Of a stretch of 64,000 nucleotides of DNA, positions 27,350 through 35,972 are shown piece by piece; the first letter of the stretch is position 1; every line of letters starts with the position of its first letter. The DNA is from Streptomyces sp. P9-A4 (GTDB lineage Bacteria; Actinomycetota; Actinomycetes; Streptomycetales; Streptomycetaceae). Under the pieces are notes generated by a model, which worked only from the letters and a program-made list of their open reading frames with translations, was not told the DNA's origin and made no database searches. The stretch covers positions 1,312,501-1,376,500 of the forward strand of contig NZ_JAZIFY010000001.1 of NCBI RefSeq assembly GCF_036634195.1, given 5' to 3'. The position numbers were made by a program, and so were the translations under genes.

Positions 27350-28564
27350 ATGGACTTCGCGTACGACGCACACACCGAGGAACTGCGGGCGAAGCTCCTC
27401 GCCTTCATGGACGAGCACGTCCACCCGGCCGAGGCCGTCGCCGAGGAACAGCGCGCCCTGCTCGCCTCCCCCTGGGACACCCCGGCCGTCGTGGAGGAAC
27501 TGAAGGCCGAGGCCAAGCGCCAGGGCCTGTGGAACCTCTTCCTTCCCGACGCCGAGTACGGTGCCGGGCTCACCAACCTCCAGTACGCGCCGCTCGCCGA
27601 GATCACCGGCCGCAGCCCGCACCTCGCCCCGACCGCCCTCAACTGCGCCGCCCCCGACACCGGGAACATGGAGCTGCTCGCCCAGTTCGGCGACGAGGCG
27701 CAGAAGAAGCAGTGGCTGGAGCCGCTGCTCGCCGGCGAGATCCGCTCGGCCTTCGCGATGACCGAGCCGGAGGTCGCCTCCTCCGACGCCACGAACATCG
27801 AGACCCGGATCCGGCGGGACGGCGACTCCTACGTCGTCGACGGCCGCAAGTGGTACATCTCCGGGGCGATGAACCCCGACTGCAAGATCTTCATCGTCAT
27901 GGGCAAGACGGACCCCGACGGGGCCGACCCCCGCCGCCAGCAGTCGATGATCCTCGTGCCCCGCGACACCCCCGGCGTCGAGGTGCGGCGCGCGATGCGG
28001 GTCTACGGGTACGAGGACCACTACCACGGCGGCCACGCCGAGGTGGTCTTCGACGGGGTACGGGTCCCCGCGGCGAACCTGATCGGCGAGGAGGGCGGCG
28101 GCTTCGCCATCGCCCAGGCCCGGCTCGGCCCCGGCCGCATCCACCACTGCATGCGGCTCATCGGCATGGCCGAGCGGGCCGTCGAGCTGATGTGCCGGCG
28201 GGCGGTCACCCGTACCGCCTTCGGCAAGACGCTCGCCCAGCAGGGCGTCGTGCAGAACTGGATCGCGGACGCCCGGGTGACGATCGAGCAGCTGCGGCTC
28301 CTCGTCCTCAAGACGGCCTGGCTGATGGACACCGTGGGCAACAGGGGTGCGCACACCGAGATCCAGGCCATCAAGATCGCGACCCCGCGCGCGGTCGTCG
28401 ACATCATCGACAAGGCGGTCCAGGCGCACGGCGCGGGCGGGGTCTCACAGGACTTCCCGCTGGCCGAGCTCTGGGCGGCGGCGCGGACGCTCAAGCTCGC
28501 GGACGGCCCGGACGAGGTGCACCAGCGGTCGCTGGCACGCCGGGAGCTGAAGAAGTACCTCTAG
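27350..28564 (+). CDS. Acyl-CoA dehydrogenase of the ACAD10/11 type
   Basis: A 404-residue flavoenzyme. MTEPEVASSDATNIETRI is the FAD/substrate block, YVVDGRKWYISGAMNPDCK follows, and the C-terminal LADGPDEVHQRSLARRELKK is typical of ACAD10/11-like enzymes. Working with the upstream kinase it should eliminate phosphate from a 4-phosphoacyl-CoA to give an enoyl-CoA; this is inferred from known LvaA/LvaC and ACAD11 chemistry. It ends at a 9-bp tandem repeat. Confidence 0.9.
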   Translation: MDFAYDAHTEELRAKLLAFMDEHVHPAEAVAEEQRALLASPWDTPAVVEELKAEAKRQGLWNLFLPDAEYGAGLTNLQYAPLAEITGRSPHLAPTALNCAAPDTGNMELLAQFGDEAQKKQWLEPLLAGEIRSAFAMTEPEVASSDATNIETRIRRDGDSYVVDGRKWYISGAMNPDCKIFIVMGKTDPDGADPRRQQSMILVPRDTPGVEVRRAMRVYGYEDHYHGGHAEVVFDGVRVPAANLIGEEGGGFAIAQARLGPGRIHHCMRLIGMAERAVELMCRRAVTRTAFGKTLAQQGVVQNWIADARVTIEQLRLLVLKTAWLMDTVGNRGAHTEIQAIKIATPRAVVDIIDKAVQAHGAGGVSQDFPLAELWAAARTLKLADGPDEVHQRSLARRELKKYL

Positions 28565-28618
28565 TGCCTCTGGCGCCTCTGGTGCCCCTGGTGCCCCTGG
28601 CGCCTCCGGTGCCTCTGG
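28565..28618. repeat. 9-bp tandem repeat, six units
   Basis: Six consecutive copies of YGCCYCYGG fill the gap directly after the acyl-CoA dehydrogenase stop, between convergent genes. The units vary only at the pyrimidine positions. Confidence 0.85.
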
Positions 28619-28625
28619 CAGCGGC

Positions 28626-29219
28626 TCAGGGGCGGAGCGCCCGCAGCAGCAGATCGGCGAGATGGCCCGCCACCTCTTCGGGGGTGAGCGGGCCGTCCGG
28701 GCGGTACCACGTGGAGAGGTGGTGCACCGAGCCGAAGTGGTAGTCCACGACGAGGTCGGCGGGGGTCGCGGAGGAGAACACCCCGGCCCGCTGCCCCTCC
28801 TCGACCAGCGCCCGGAAGCGCTCGTGGTAGCGGCGCCGCTCCGACCTGACCTGCTTGTTCTTCTCCGGGCTGAGGTGGTGCATGGAGCGGAAGAAGATGG
28901 CGGCGTCGTCGAGGTTCTCGATGGTGGTGACGACGACGTCGGCGGCGGCGGCGCGCAGCCGGTCCTCGATGGGCTCGTCGGCGTCCGCGTAGGCGTCGAG
29001 GCGCTCCTGCTGGAGGCGCAGGACCCGGGCGTAGACCTCCTGGAGGAGGTCCTCCTTGGAGCCGAAGTAGTGGTAGAGGGCGCCCTTGGTGACCCCGGCG
29101 GCCTCGACGATCTCCTGGACGGAGGTGCGGTCGTAGCCCTGCTCGGCGAAGAGCCGGGTGGCGGCGGCGAGGAGCCTCTGGGGGACGGGCGTGCCGTTCC
29201 CGTCCGTCGTCCTGGCCAT
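28626..29219 (-). CDS. TetR regulator of the kinase/acyl-CoA dehydrogenase region
   Basis: A 197-residue TetR protein: LLAAATRLFAEQGYDRTSVQEIVEAAGVTKGALYHYFGSKEDLL is a textbook DNA-binding domain of the fatty-acid-type regulators (PaaR/FadR/KstR2-like). It is convergent to the kinase-dehydrogenase operon and lies next to the SDR gene. The related operators at 26263 and 30136 make it the likely regulator of both, which is inference. A separate GGAACGTGTTCC palindrome lies 39 bp before its own ATG. Confidence 0.9.
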   Translation of the reverse strand: MARTTDGNGTPVPQRLLAAATRLFAEQGYDRTSVQEIVEAAGVTKGALYHYFGSKEDLLQEVYARVLRLQQERLDAYADADEPIEDRLRAAAADVVVTTIENLDDAAIFFRSMHHLSPEKNKQVRSERRRYHERFRALVEEGQRAGVFSSATPADLVVDYHFGSVHHLSTWYRPDGPLTPEEVAGHLADLLLRALRP

Positions 29220-29257
29220 GCTTCCGCCGCCTTCCTTGGTGATCGTTTTCGGTCAGC

Positions 29258-29269
29258 GGAACGTGTTCC
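29258..29269. promoter_or_regulatory. Palindrome upstream of TetR gene
   Basis: GGAACGTGTTCC, self-complementary, 39 bp before the TetR start at 29219. It differs from the ATACCGAC-type sites, so it may belong to another regulator. Confidence 0.4.
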
Positions 29270-29325
29270 CGCCCGTAGATCTTCCCATCCGCCGGGGCTC
29301 CGGTCACCGCGTGCCCGTCTCCCCG

Positions 29326-30102
29326 CTACCGGGTGCCCGTCTCCCAGGTCCGCTGGACGTGGTTCATGGTGCCGAGCCAGCGCTCGGGGTCGGTGGCCCG
29401 GTTGCGGTAGTAGTCCGCGACCTCGGGGTGGGGCAGGACCAGGAAGCGGTCGGCGGCGACGGCCTCGATCAGGGCGTCCGCGACGTCCTCCGGTTCGATG
29501 GCGGTGGGGGCGAGGACCAGCTCGCCGGCCGATCCGGCGGCGGTCAGCATGTCCGTACGGACGCCCTGCGGGCAGATGGCGTGCACCTTGAGGCCGCGGT
29601 GGCGGTAGGTGAGGGAGAGCCATTCCGCGAAGGCGTAGGCGCCGTGCTTGGAGACGCTGTACGGCGCCGCGCCGATCATGGTGAGCAGTCCGGCGGCGGA
29701 GACCGTGGAGACGAACCGGCCGCTGCCGCGTTCCAGCCAGTCCGGGAGCAGGGCACGGGCCGCGCGGACGTGGGCCATGACGTTGACGTCCCAGGCCGCG
29801 GCCCAGACCTCCTCGTCCGCGAAGACGTCGCCGGGCGAGGAGAGTCCGGCGTTGGCGCACCAGATGTCGACGGTGCCGCCGAGGGCCTCCCTGGCCTCGT
29901 CGACGACGTCGGAGGCGTCGCCGGGGACGGCGAGGGCGCCGATCTCCTCCGCGACGGCCTTGGTGCGCACCGGGTCGAGGTCGTTGACGACGACCCGGGC
30001 CCCTTCGGCGGCGAACCGGCGGGCGAGGGCGGCTCCGATGCCGCCGCCCGCTCCGGTGACCACCACGCCGGCGCCCCTGAGCTCGTTCGTGTCCTCGGTC
30101 AT
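29326..30102 (-). CDS. Short-chain dehydrogenase/reductase
   Basis: A 258-residue SDR. VVVTGAGGGIGAALARRFAAEG is the cofactor loop, CANAGLSSPG the NNAG-like block, and YSVSKHGAYAFAEWL carries catalytic Tyr and Lys. The ending ADRFLVLPHPEVADYYRNRATDPERWLGTM is characteristic of actinobacterial SDRs next to acyl-CoA dehydrogenases. It could oxidise a hydroxyacyl intermediate of the neighbouring pathway; this is inferred. Its promoter holds an operator like that of the kinase-dehydrogenase operon. Confidence 0.88.
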   Translation of the reverse strand: MTEDTNELRGAGVVVTGAGGGIGAALARRFAAEGARVVVNDLDPVRTKAVAEEIGALAVPGDASDVVDEAREALGGTVDIWCANAGLSSPGDVFADEEVWAAAWDVNVMAHVRAARALLPDWLERGSGRFVSTVSAAGLLTMIGAAPYSVSKHGAYAFAEWLSLTYRHRGLKVHAICPQGVRTDMLTAAGSAGELVLAPTAIEPEDVADALIEAVAADRFLVLPHPEVADYYRNRATDPERWLGTMNHVQRTWETGTR

Positions 30103-30135
30103 GGACCCACCTCTCGGCTGTGACGACCGGGACAG

Positions 30136-30151
30136 ACTAACCAGTCGGTAT
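30136..30151 (-). promoter_or_regulatory. TetR-type operator before the SDR gene
   Basis: Read on the minus strand: ATACCGACTGGTTAGT, identical over the first 12 bases to the site at 26263, 34 bp upstream of the SDR start. Confidence 0.65.
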
Positions 30152-30243
30152 GGAGTCGTGGAAGACCCGGCCCGCACGCCTCGTTCCCCGGGGCGGTCAG
30201 GAGCGCTAGCGTGCGTGCCCATGTCACTCCTGGGAGGTCCCGC

Positions 30244-31494
30244 ATGAGCCTGTCGCGTCGGAGTCTGCTGGCCGCCGGAGGTGCCGTCGGGGCGGTGACG
30301 GCCGCCGTGCCCACCGCATCGGCGGCGGGACGGCCGCCGGGGCCCGGCCGGGTGCGGACCGGTTTCGAGCGGCTCGCCGCCGACGGGTACGCGCTCCTGG
30401 CCGGCGAGCGGGTCGGCATCGTCACCAACCCGACCGGGATCACCCCGGACGCACGGCACGTGGTGGACGAGATGCACGGCGACGAGCGGGTGGACCTGAC
30501 CGCCGTCTTCGGCCCCGAGCACGGCTTCCGGGGTACCGCCCAGGCGGGCGGCTCGGAGGGCCGGTACGACGACCCGGCGACCGGGCTGCCCGTCTACGAC
30601 ACGTATCTGAAGAGCGGGCAGCAGCTCGCGGACGTCTTCACCGCCTCCGGCGTGGACACGGTCGTCTTCGACATCCAGGACGTCGGCGCCCGCTTCTACA
30701 CCTACATCTGGACGCTGTACGACTGCATGGTGGCCGCCGCCCTGGCCGGGAAGCGGTTCGTGGTCCTGGACCGGCCGAACCCGGTGACCGGGCGGGCGGC
30801 ACTCGGCCCCGTCCTGGACCGGGCCTTCGCCACGTTCGTCGGGCGCGAGCCGATCGCTCAGGCGCACGCCATGACGGTGGCCGAGCTGGCCCTGCTCTTC
30901 AACGGGGAGTTCCTGGCCGCGCCGGTCGCCCTGGAGACCGTACGGATGACGGGCTGGCGGCGTACGGAGTTCTTCGACGCCACCGGGCTGCCCTGGGTGC
31001 CGCCCAGCCCGAACATGCCGACGGCCGACACCGCGCTCGTCTACTCGGGCACCTGCCTCTTCGAGGGGACGAACCTCTCCGAGGGCCGGGGCACCACCCG
31101 CCCGTTCGAACTCCTCGGCGCCGAGGGGATCGACCGGCGGTGGGCGGAGGCGGCGAACGCCCTCGGGCTCCCCGGGGTCCGCTTCCGGGAGGCGTACTTC
31201 GCGCCGACCTTCTCCAAGTTCCAGGGGAGGACCGTGGGCGGGGTGCAGCTGCACGTCGACGACCGCGAGTCCTTCGACCCGGTACGGACCGGCATCGGCC
31301 TCCTCGTCACCGCCAGGAACTCGTGGTCCGGCTTCGCCTGGCGCGCGGACCACTGGATCGACAAGCTGACCGGCTCGACCCGGGTGCGGACGCTGATCGA
31401 CGCGGGGGCGGGTGTCGACGAGGTCGTGGGGGCGTGGGAGACGGACCTGTCGGCCTTCCGGGCGGTACGGAGGGGGTACCTGCTGTACCGGTGA
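30244..31494 (+). CDS. Exported DUF1343/NamZ-type exo-beta-N-acetylmuramidase
   Basis: A 416-residue exported protein. A Tat-type leader (SRRSLLAAGGAVGAVTAAVPTASA) is followed by the DUF1343 domain: RVGIVTNPTGITPDARH, VFGPEHGFRGTAQAG, VFDIQDVGARFYTYIWTLYDCM, VVLDRPNPVTG and SPNMPTADTALVYSGTCLFEGTNLSEGRGTT in shorter blocks. Characterised family members release terminal N-acetylmuramic acid from peptidoglycan fragments, so cell-wall recycling outside the cell is likely. ATG at 30244. Confidence 0.9.
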   Translation: MSLSRRSLLAAGGAVGAVTAAVPTASAAGRPPGPGRVRTGFERLAADGYALLAGERVGIVTNPTGITPDARHVVDEMHGDERVDLTAVFGPEHGFRGTAQAGGSEGRYDDPATGLPVYDTYLKSGQQLADVFTASGVDTVVFDIQDVGARFYTYIWTLYDCMVAAALAGKRFVVLDRPNPVTGRAALGPVLDRAFATFVGREPIAQAHAMTVAELALLFNGEFLAAPVALETVRMTGWRRTEFFDATGLPWVPPSPNMPTADTALVYSGTCLFEGTNLSEGRGTTRPFELLGAEGIDRRWAEAANALGLPGVRFREAYFAPTFSKFQGRTVGGVQLHVDDRESFDPVRTGIGLLVTARNSWSGFAWRADHWIDKLTGSTRVRTLIDAGAGVDEVVGAWETDLSAFRAVRRGYLLYR

Positions 31495-31533
31495 GGGCGG
31501 GTCCGGTCGGCTGGCGAGGGGGTCCGGGCCACC

Positions 31534-31742
31534 GGTGACGCGGCAGGTCCGGGCCACCGGTGACGGCGGGTCCGCGCCATCGGTGACGGCGGGTCCGGTC
31601 GGCCGGTGACGGCGGGTCCGCGCCACCGGTGACGGCGGGTCCGGTCGGCCGGTGACGGCGGGTCCGGGCCACCGGTGACGGCGGGTCCGGTCGGCCGGTG
31701 ACGGCGGGTCCGGGCCTCGGGTGACGGGGCGTGACCGGGCCA
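31534..31742. repeat. 23-bp tandem repeat array
   Basis: Nine starts of GGTGACG are spaced 25, then seven times 23 bp. The unit is GGTGACGGCGGGTCCG plus a variable seven-base end (GTCGGCC, GGCCACC or CGCCATC). Degenerate copies reach back to about 31498. It fills most of the 331-bp gap at 31495-31825; the last 80 bp hold the start region of the esterase gene. No gene is visible in the gap. Confidence 0.92.
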
Positions 31743-31825
31743 CTGGAGACAGGGGGTTGTCCCCCCTGTCGACCGGGGGGTGCGCGGGATGTTCCCGGGG
31801 ACATCCCGCCGACCACGCTGGCCCC

Positions 31826-33169
31826 ATGACGTTCTCCCGTACCTCCTCACGCCGTCGTCTGCCCCTGGTCGGGCTGCTGGTCGCCGCCTGCCTCGGCACC
31901 CTCGCACCCGCCGCCGGGGCGGCCGGCGCCCCGGCGGCCCCCGATCCCGCACGCGAACTCGCCCGCACCGCACAGCCCTTGACCGACCTGCGGCCGCTCG
32001 ACCGGATGATCGGCTCGGCCAAGGTCGTCGGCATCGGCGAGGCCACCCACAGCTCGGCCGAGTTCTTCGAGGCCAAGCACCGGATCTTCGAACACCTGGT
32101 GGAACGCCAGGGCTTCACCACCTTCGCCCTGGAGGCGAACTGGTCCACCGGACTGCTCGTCGACGCGTGGGTGCGCACCGGCGCCGGCGACATCAGGGAG
32201 ATCATGCGGGACGAGTTCCAGGAGTCGTACCGGCTCTGGAACACCGAGGAGTACTTCGATCTGTTCCGCTGGATGCGGCGGCACAACCAGCTCCACCCCG
32301 GGCACCAGGTCCGCTTCATGGGCAACGACCTGGGCTACGCGGGCGCGAACCTCTTCGACACCGTCACCTCCTACGTGGCCCGCACCCACCCGGCGCTCCT
32401 CCCCCGCTTCCGGGAGCTGTACCGGGCCTCGCGCCCGACCGGCGAGGTCGATACCTGGATGAAGGGGTACCTGGCCAAGCCGCTCCCCGAACGCCGGCGG
32501 ATGGCCGCCGAGGTGAACGGGGCCCTCGCCCTCCTGGAGGAGCAGCGCCCCGCCCGGGACCCCCGGGCGCGGGAGGCCGCCGCGTGGGCGGTGCAGCACG
32601 CGCGGGCCATCGCCCAGGTCGGCACCGAGTACGCCCACGACATGGCGACGGACGCGGGGATCGCCGAGGCGATGCTCTACCGCGACCGGATCATGGCCGA
32701 GAACACCGTGTGGTGGCAGCGACGGACCGGCGACCGGATCGTGCTCTCCGCGCACAACGGCCACGTCGGCTACGAGACCACCCGCCCGGACCAGTACCCG
32801 CGGCTCCAGGGCGCCTTCCTGCGGGACGCCCTCGGCCGGGACTACGTGAGCGTCGGCGCGAGCTTCGGACAGGGGTCCTTCAACGCCCACGACACGGAGG
32901 CCCCGGGCGAACCGCTGCGGTCCTTCACCGTGGGCCCGCTCGGCCCCGACAGCAACACCCACACCCTGGACCGGGTGTCGCCCGGCGCCTTCTACCTGGA
33001 CCTCCGGCGGACGACGCCCGCGGCACACGACTGGCTCTCCGTGCCCCGGCCGACCCGGAACATCGGGACCGCGTACCCCTGGGCGGGCGATCTGGCGCAG
33101 GTGCGCCTCGCCAGCTCGTACGACCTGCTGGTCCATTTCCCCCGGGTCACGGCGGCGCGGCCGCGCTGA
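31826..33169 (+). CDS. Secreted erythromycin-esterase-family protein
   Basis: A 447-residue exported protein. An N-terminal signal peptide (RRRLPLVGLLVAACLGTLAPAAGA) precedes an EreA/EreC-type fold: VVGIGEATHSSAEFF gives Glu72 and His75, TTFALEANWS gives Glu103, and RIVLSAHNGHVGYE a further His. Family members hydrolyse macrolide lactones, but many in Streptomyces have unknown targets. The signal peptide makes extracellular action likely. A 13-bp hairpin follows. Confidence 0.86.
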   Translation: MTFSRTSSRRRLPLVGLLVAACLGTLAPAAGAAGAPAAPDPARELARTAQPLTDLRPLDRMIGSAKVVGIGEATHSSAEFFEAKHRIFEHLVERQGFTTFALEANWSTGLLVDAWVRTGAGDIREIMRDEFQESYRLWNTEEYFDLFRWMRRHNQLHPGHQVRFMGNDLGYAGANLFDTVTSYVARTHPALLPRFRELYRASRPTGEVDTWMKGYLAKPLPERRRMAAEVNGALALLEEQRPARDPRAREAAAWAVQHARAIAQVGTEYAHDMATDAGIAEAMLYRDRIMAENTVWWQRRTGDRIVLSAHNGHVGYETTRPDQYPRLQGAFLRDALGRDYVSVGASFGQGSFNAHDTEAPGEPLRSFTVGPLGPDSNTHTLDRVSPGAFYLDLRRTTPAAHDWLSVPRPTRNIGTAYPWAGDLAQVRLASSYDLLVHFPRVTAARPR

Positions 33170-33189
33170 CCGCCCTGGCAGCGTCAGCA

Positions 33190-33231
33190 CGGGTCCCGGC
33201 CACGGCACCTCCTAGGTCTGGCCGGGGCCCG
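33190..33231 (+). terminator. Hairpin after the esterase gene
   Basis: Thirteen-bp arms (33190-33202, 33219-33231) with one G-U pair and a 16-nt loop. Confidence 0.6.
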
Positions 33232-33319
33232 TCGCGGGCATCCTGGTCCTGGAGCCGCCGCCCGCGCACCGTGCGCCCCGGGCGCGACGGCCACCTCGAC
33301 GCGGAGGGACGGTCCGGCC

Positions 33320-34594
33320 GTGACCGGGATGAGTGTGGAGCCGTACAGCGAGATCACCTTCGACAAGGACGGCGACGGGCCCGCGGGGCAGGCCGGGCGC
33401 CTCGCCGCGCCGGCCCGGCAGGGGGTCACCGACCTGGTGGTCTTCGCGCACGGGTGGAACAACTCCCCGTCCGGCGCCACCCGTCTCTGCTCCGACTTCT
33501 TCGCGCCGTTCCCCGGGCTGCTCGCCCCCGGGGTGGAGGCCGCCTACGCGGGCGTGATCTGGCCTTCGATGATGTTCTCCGGCGAGCCGGTGCCCGACTA
33601 CCGGGCCCTCGTGACGGTCCTCCCCGAGAAGGAACCCGTCCTCGACCGGATCACGGAACTCCTCGTGACGGCGCCGCCCGAGGAGACCGCGTTCGCCGAG
33701 TTCGGGGCGCTGCTGCGGGAGCTGGCCGAGGTGGGCCCCGAGGGCGGCCGGGAGGGCCCGACGGCCGGGCCCTGGGAGCCGGTGCCGGAGTTCCTGGTCG
33801 GGGACCCGGTGGAGGTGTGCGCCCTGTTCACGGCGGCGCTGGAAGCGGGGCCGCCGCCGCCCGGGCCGGCGGAGGACGTCGGGTCCGTGCCTCCGGAAGG
33901 GTTCGGGGAGGGGCTGAAGCGGTACTGGAAGGGCGCCCGCGAGGCGCTGCGGCAGACCACGTACTACGTCATGAAGAAGCGGGCGGGGCTGGTCGGTGAG
34001 ACCGGTCTCGGGCCGCTGCTCGGCGAGGTCGCCCGCACCGCGCCCGGTCTCCGTGTGCACCTCGTCGGCCACAGCATGGGCGCCCGGCTCGTCGCGTACG
34101 CGCTGCGGGGGCTGCCGTCGGGGGCCAGGCCGGTCGCCTCCGTCACCCTCCTCCAGGGCGCGTTCTCGCACTACGCCTTCGCGGCCCGGCTTCCGCACGA
34201 CCCCGGGCGGTCCGGTTCGCTGCGGGACGCGCAGCTGCGGGTACGGGGGCCCGTGGTGGCCTGCTACTCGCGGTACGACACGGCGCTCGGGGTGATGTAC
34301 CCGCTGGCCTCCCGGCTCGCGGGCGAGTCCGAGTCCTTCGACGGGGCGGGGTCCCTGGGGGCGGCGGCCGGTCTGCTGGGGGCGGACGACCCTCGCTGGG
34401 GGGCGATCGGGCACGACGGGGTCCAGGCCGTACCGGGAACGGCGGCCCGCACTCTGGCGGCGGTGCTGCGCGAGGGGGTGCCGGGCTCGGGCTGCGTGAG
34501 CGTGGACGCGGCGGAGGTGGTCCGCTCGCACAGCGACATCTGCCACGAGGAACTGGCCAGGGTGGTGGTGTCGGCGGCGGGGACGGGGAGGTAG
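33320..34594 (+). CDS. Alpha/beta-hydrolase of unknown substrate
   Basis: A 424-residue serine hydrolase. DLVVFAHGWNNSPSGATRLC forms the oxyanion region and VHLVGHSMGARLVAYAL the nucleophile elbow with Ser in GHSMG; ARLPHD and HSDICHEE offer His candidates. A Pro/Gly-rich insert sits near residues 175-200. The GTG at 33320 is 12 bases after GGAGG; an ATG three codons later is possible. No secretion signal. The function is unknown. Confidence 0.8.
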   Translation: MTGMSVEPYSEITFDKDGDGPAGQAGRLAAPARQGVTDLVVFAHGWNNSPSGATRLCSDFFAPFPGLLAPGVEAAYAGVIWPSMMFSGEPVPDYRALVTVLPEKEPVLDRITELLVTAPPEETAFAEFGALLRELAEVGPEGGREGPTAGPWEPVPEFLVGDPVEVCALFTAALEAGPPPPGPAEDVGSVPPEGFGEGLKRYWKGAREALRQTTYYVMKKRAGLVGETGLGPLLGEVARTAPGLRVHLVGHSMGARLVAYALRGLPSGARPVASVTLLQGAFSHYAFAARLPHDPGRSGSLRDAQLRVRGPVVACYSRYDTALGVMYPLASRLAGESESFDGAGSLGAAAGLLGADDPRWGAIGHDGVQAVPGTAARTLAAVLREGVPGSGCVSVDAAEVVRSHSDICHEELARVVVSAAGTGR

Positions 34595-34743
34595 GCGGGC
34601 TTGCCGGAGGCTTTCGTTCCGGCCCTTCTCAGCCGTCCCTCCCGTCCCACTGATGGTTGCCATCCGAATTTCGATGGAACACGCGGGGCCTCTCGTTCGT
34701 CCCTCTGATATCGCGGAAGGACCAGCGGCGGAGGTGGCGAGAG

Positions 34744-35358
34744 ATGGCCGGTTTCCGGAGTCTCGCGAGACAGGTGCGCGATCCGGGGTACGACACGGCG
34801 CTGCGCAGGTACTCGCTGCGCAAGTGTTTGGAGCGGTTCGCGCCGTACGGGCACCGGGCCACATGGGACCACCTGTGCCGCAGGCACAGCTTCGGGCCCG
34901 AGGACCGGGAGCTCGACCCTGGGCGGCTGGTGGCCGCGCTCGACGAGCTGGAGGAGGCGCGGGCCGTGTGGCTCGCGTACGAGGAGGAGTTCGCCGCCCG
35001 TCGGCGGCGCGAGAAGCAGGAAGGGCTGCGCGGGCTCGGCGCGCTCGACGACTGGCACCGGCGCGTCTGGGGCGGCAACGGCGTGGTCAGGTGCGGCGAT
35101 CCGGCGGTGCACCCGTCGGATCCCCTGCCCGAGGTGCTGCGGCGGCTGATATCGGCACTGGAGAGCGGACCGGGCGAGGGGTGCCCGGTGTGCGCGGGGC
35201 CGCGCATCGAGTGGGCAGGCCCCGGCGACCCGTACGAACCGTGGCTCGGCCCGGTGTGCGGTGACTGCGGTGTGGGCGTGCCCCGGGCGGTGCTCACCTC
35301 GGGTGCGCTGGCGCGCGCCCGGGCAGAGCGGGGCAGCTCGCTGGCGTCGGCGGCGTGA
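34744..35358 (+). CDS. Conserved hypothetical with Cys-pair motifs
   Basis: A 204-residue protein I do not recognise. The N-terminal part is basic and helical (FRSLARQVRDPGYDTALRRY). Near the C-terminus two Cys pairs, CPVC and CGDCG, about 35 residues apart, could bind one zinc. GGAGG lies about nine bases before the chosen ATG. No membrane segment. It is convergent with soxR, 7 bp away. Confidence 0.72.
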   Translation: MAGFRSLARQVRDPGYDTALRRYSLRKCLERFAPYGHRATWDHLCRRHSFGPEDRELDPGRLVAALDELEEARAVWLAYEEEFAARRRREKQEGLRGLGALDDWHRRVWGGNGVVRCGDPAVHPSDPLPEVLRRLISALESGPGEGCPVCAGPRIEWAGPGDPYEPWLGPVCGDCGVGVPRAVLTSGALARARAERGSSLASAA

Positions 35359-35365
35359 GCCGGCG

Positions 35366-35845
35366 TCAGGGCGTGTCCTCCGGAGCCGGGCGGCGGACCG
35401 GCAGCAGGCGGGAGCCCGCCATGCGTTCGCCGAAGGCGTCGTCGGGGTTGGACAGGACGCAGGTCTCCAGGGACAGACAGCCGCAGCCGATGCAGTCCGT
35501 CAGATGGTCGCGGAGCCGCCCCAGTTGCTTGATGCGCTCGTCGAGCTCGGTGCGCCAGGCGGCCGAGAGCCTGGCCCAGTCCTCGTTGGTGGGGGTCCGC
35601 TCCTCAGGAAGCTGGGCGAGTGCCTCGCGGATCGTGGCGAGGGGGATGCCGACCCGCTGCGCGGCGCGGACGAAGGCGACCCGGCGCAGGGTGTCGCGGC
35701 CGTAGCGGCGCTGGTTGCCGGTGGTACGGCGGCTGCTGATGAGCCCCTTCGCCTCGTAGAAGTGGAGGGCGGAGACGGCGGCCCCGCTACGGGCGGAGAG
35801 CTGGCCGACGGTGAGCTCGTGGATCTTCTCTGGAATCTGCGGCAC
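35366..35845 (-). CDS. soxR: Redox sensor SoxR (MerR family)
   Basis: A 159-residue MerR-type activator. The helix-turn-helix LTVGQLSARSGAAVSALHFYE and RYGRDTLRRVAFVRAAQRVG precede a dimer helix and the [2Fe-2S] site with Cys118, Cys121, Cys123 and Cys129 (CIGCGCLSLETC), the same spacing as known SoxR. In Streptomyces SoxR responds to redox-active secondary metabolites such as actinorhodin and activates export and oxidoreductase genes. GTG start at 35845. No obvious SoxR box lies in its own promoter. Confidence 0.96.
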   Translation of the reverse strand: MPQIPEKIHELTVGQLSARSGAAVSALHFYEAKGLISSRRTTGNQRRYGRDTLRRVAFVRAAQRVGIPLATIREALAQLPEERTPTNEDWARLSAAWRTELDERIKQLGRLRDHLTDCIGCGCLSLETCVLSNPDDAFGERMAGSRLLPVRRPAPEDTP

Positions 35846-35895
35846 CCGGGGAACCCTACTGGTCCGTTGACAGCGCGCCCTTCGCCCCCACATGC

Positions 35896-35910
35896 TGAGC
35901 AAGCGCTTAG
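35896..35910. promoter_or_regulatory. Shared operator, copy 1 (MaoC promoter)
   Basis: TGAGCAAGCGCTTAG with the self-complementary core AAGCGCTT, 63 bp upstream of the MaoC start. An identical 15-mer lies upstream of the convergent TetR gene. Confidence 0.75.
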
Positions 35911-35972
35911 ACAGCGCGACCGGAGGCCTGCACCGGGGCGCCGGGGAGAGCGTGACGAGAGGAAGCAGGGAC

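Noticed and set aside
31534..31742. Possible CRISPR array
   Set aside because: Units are contiguous without unique spacers and no cas genes are present; it is a plain tandem repeat.
29326..32325. A 999-codon open frame on the minus strand
   Set aside because: Only its last 258 codons are a real gene (the SDR). The rest is antisense to the NamZ-type gene and crosses the 23-bp array; high G+C keeps antisense frames open.
31826..33169. Macrolide resistance determinant for a local macrolide cluster
   Set aside because: No polyketide synthase is in the window, and secreted family members of unknown target are common.
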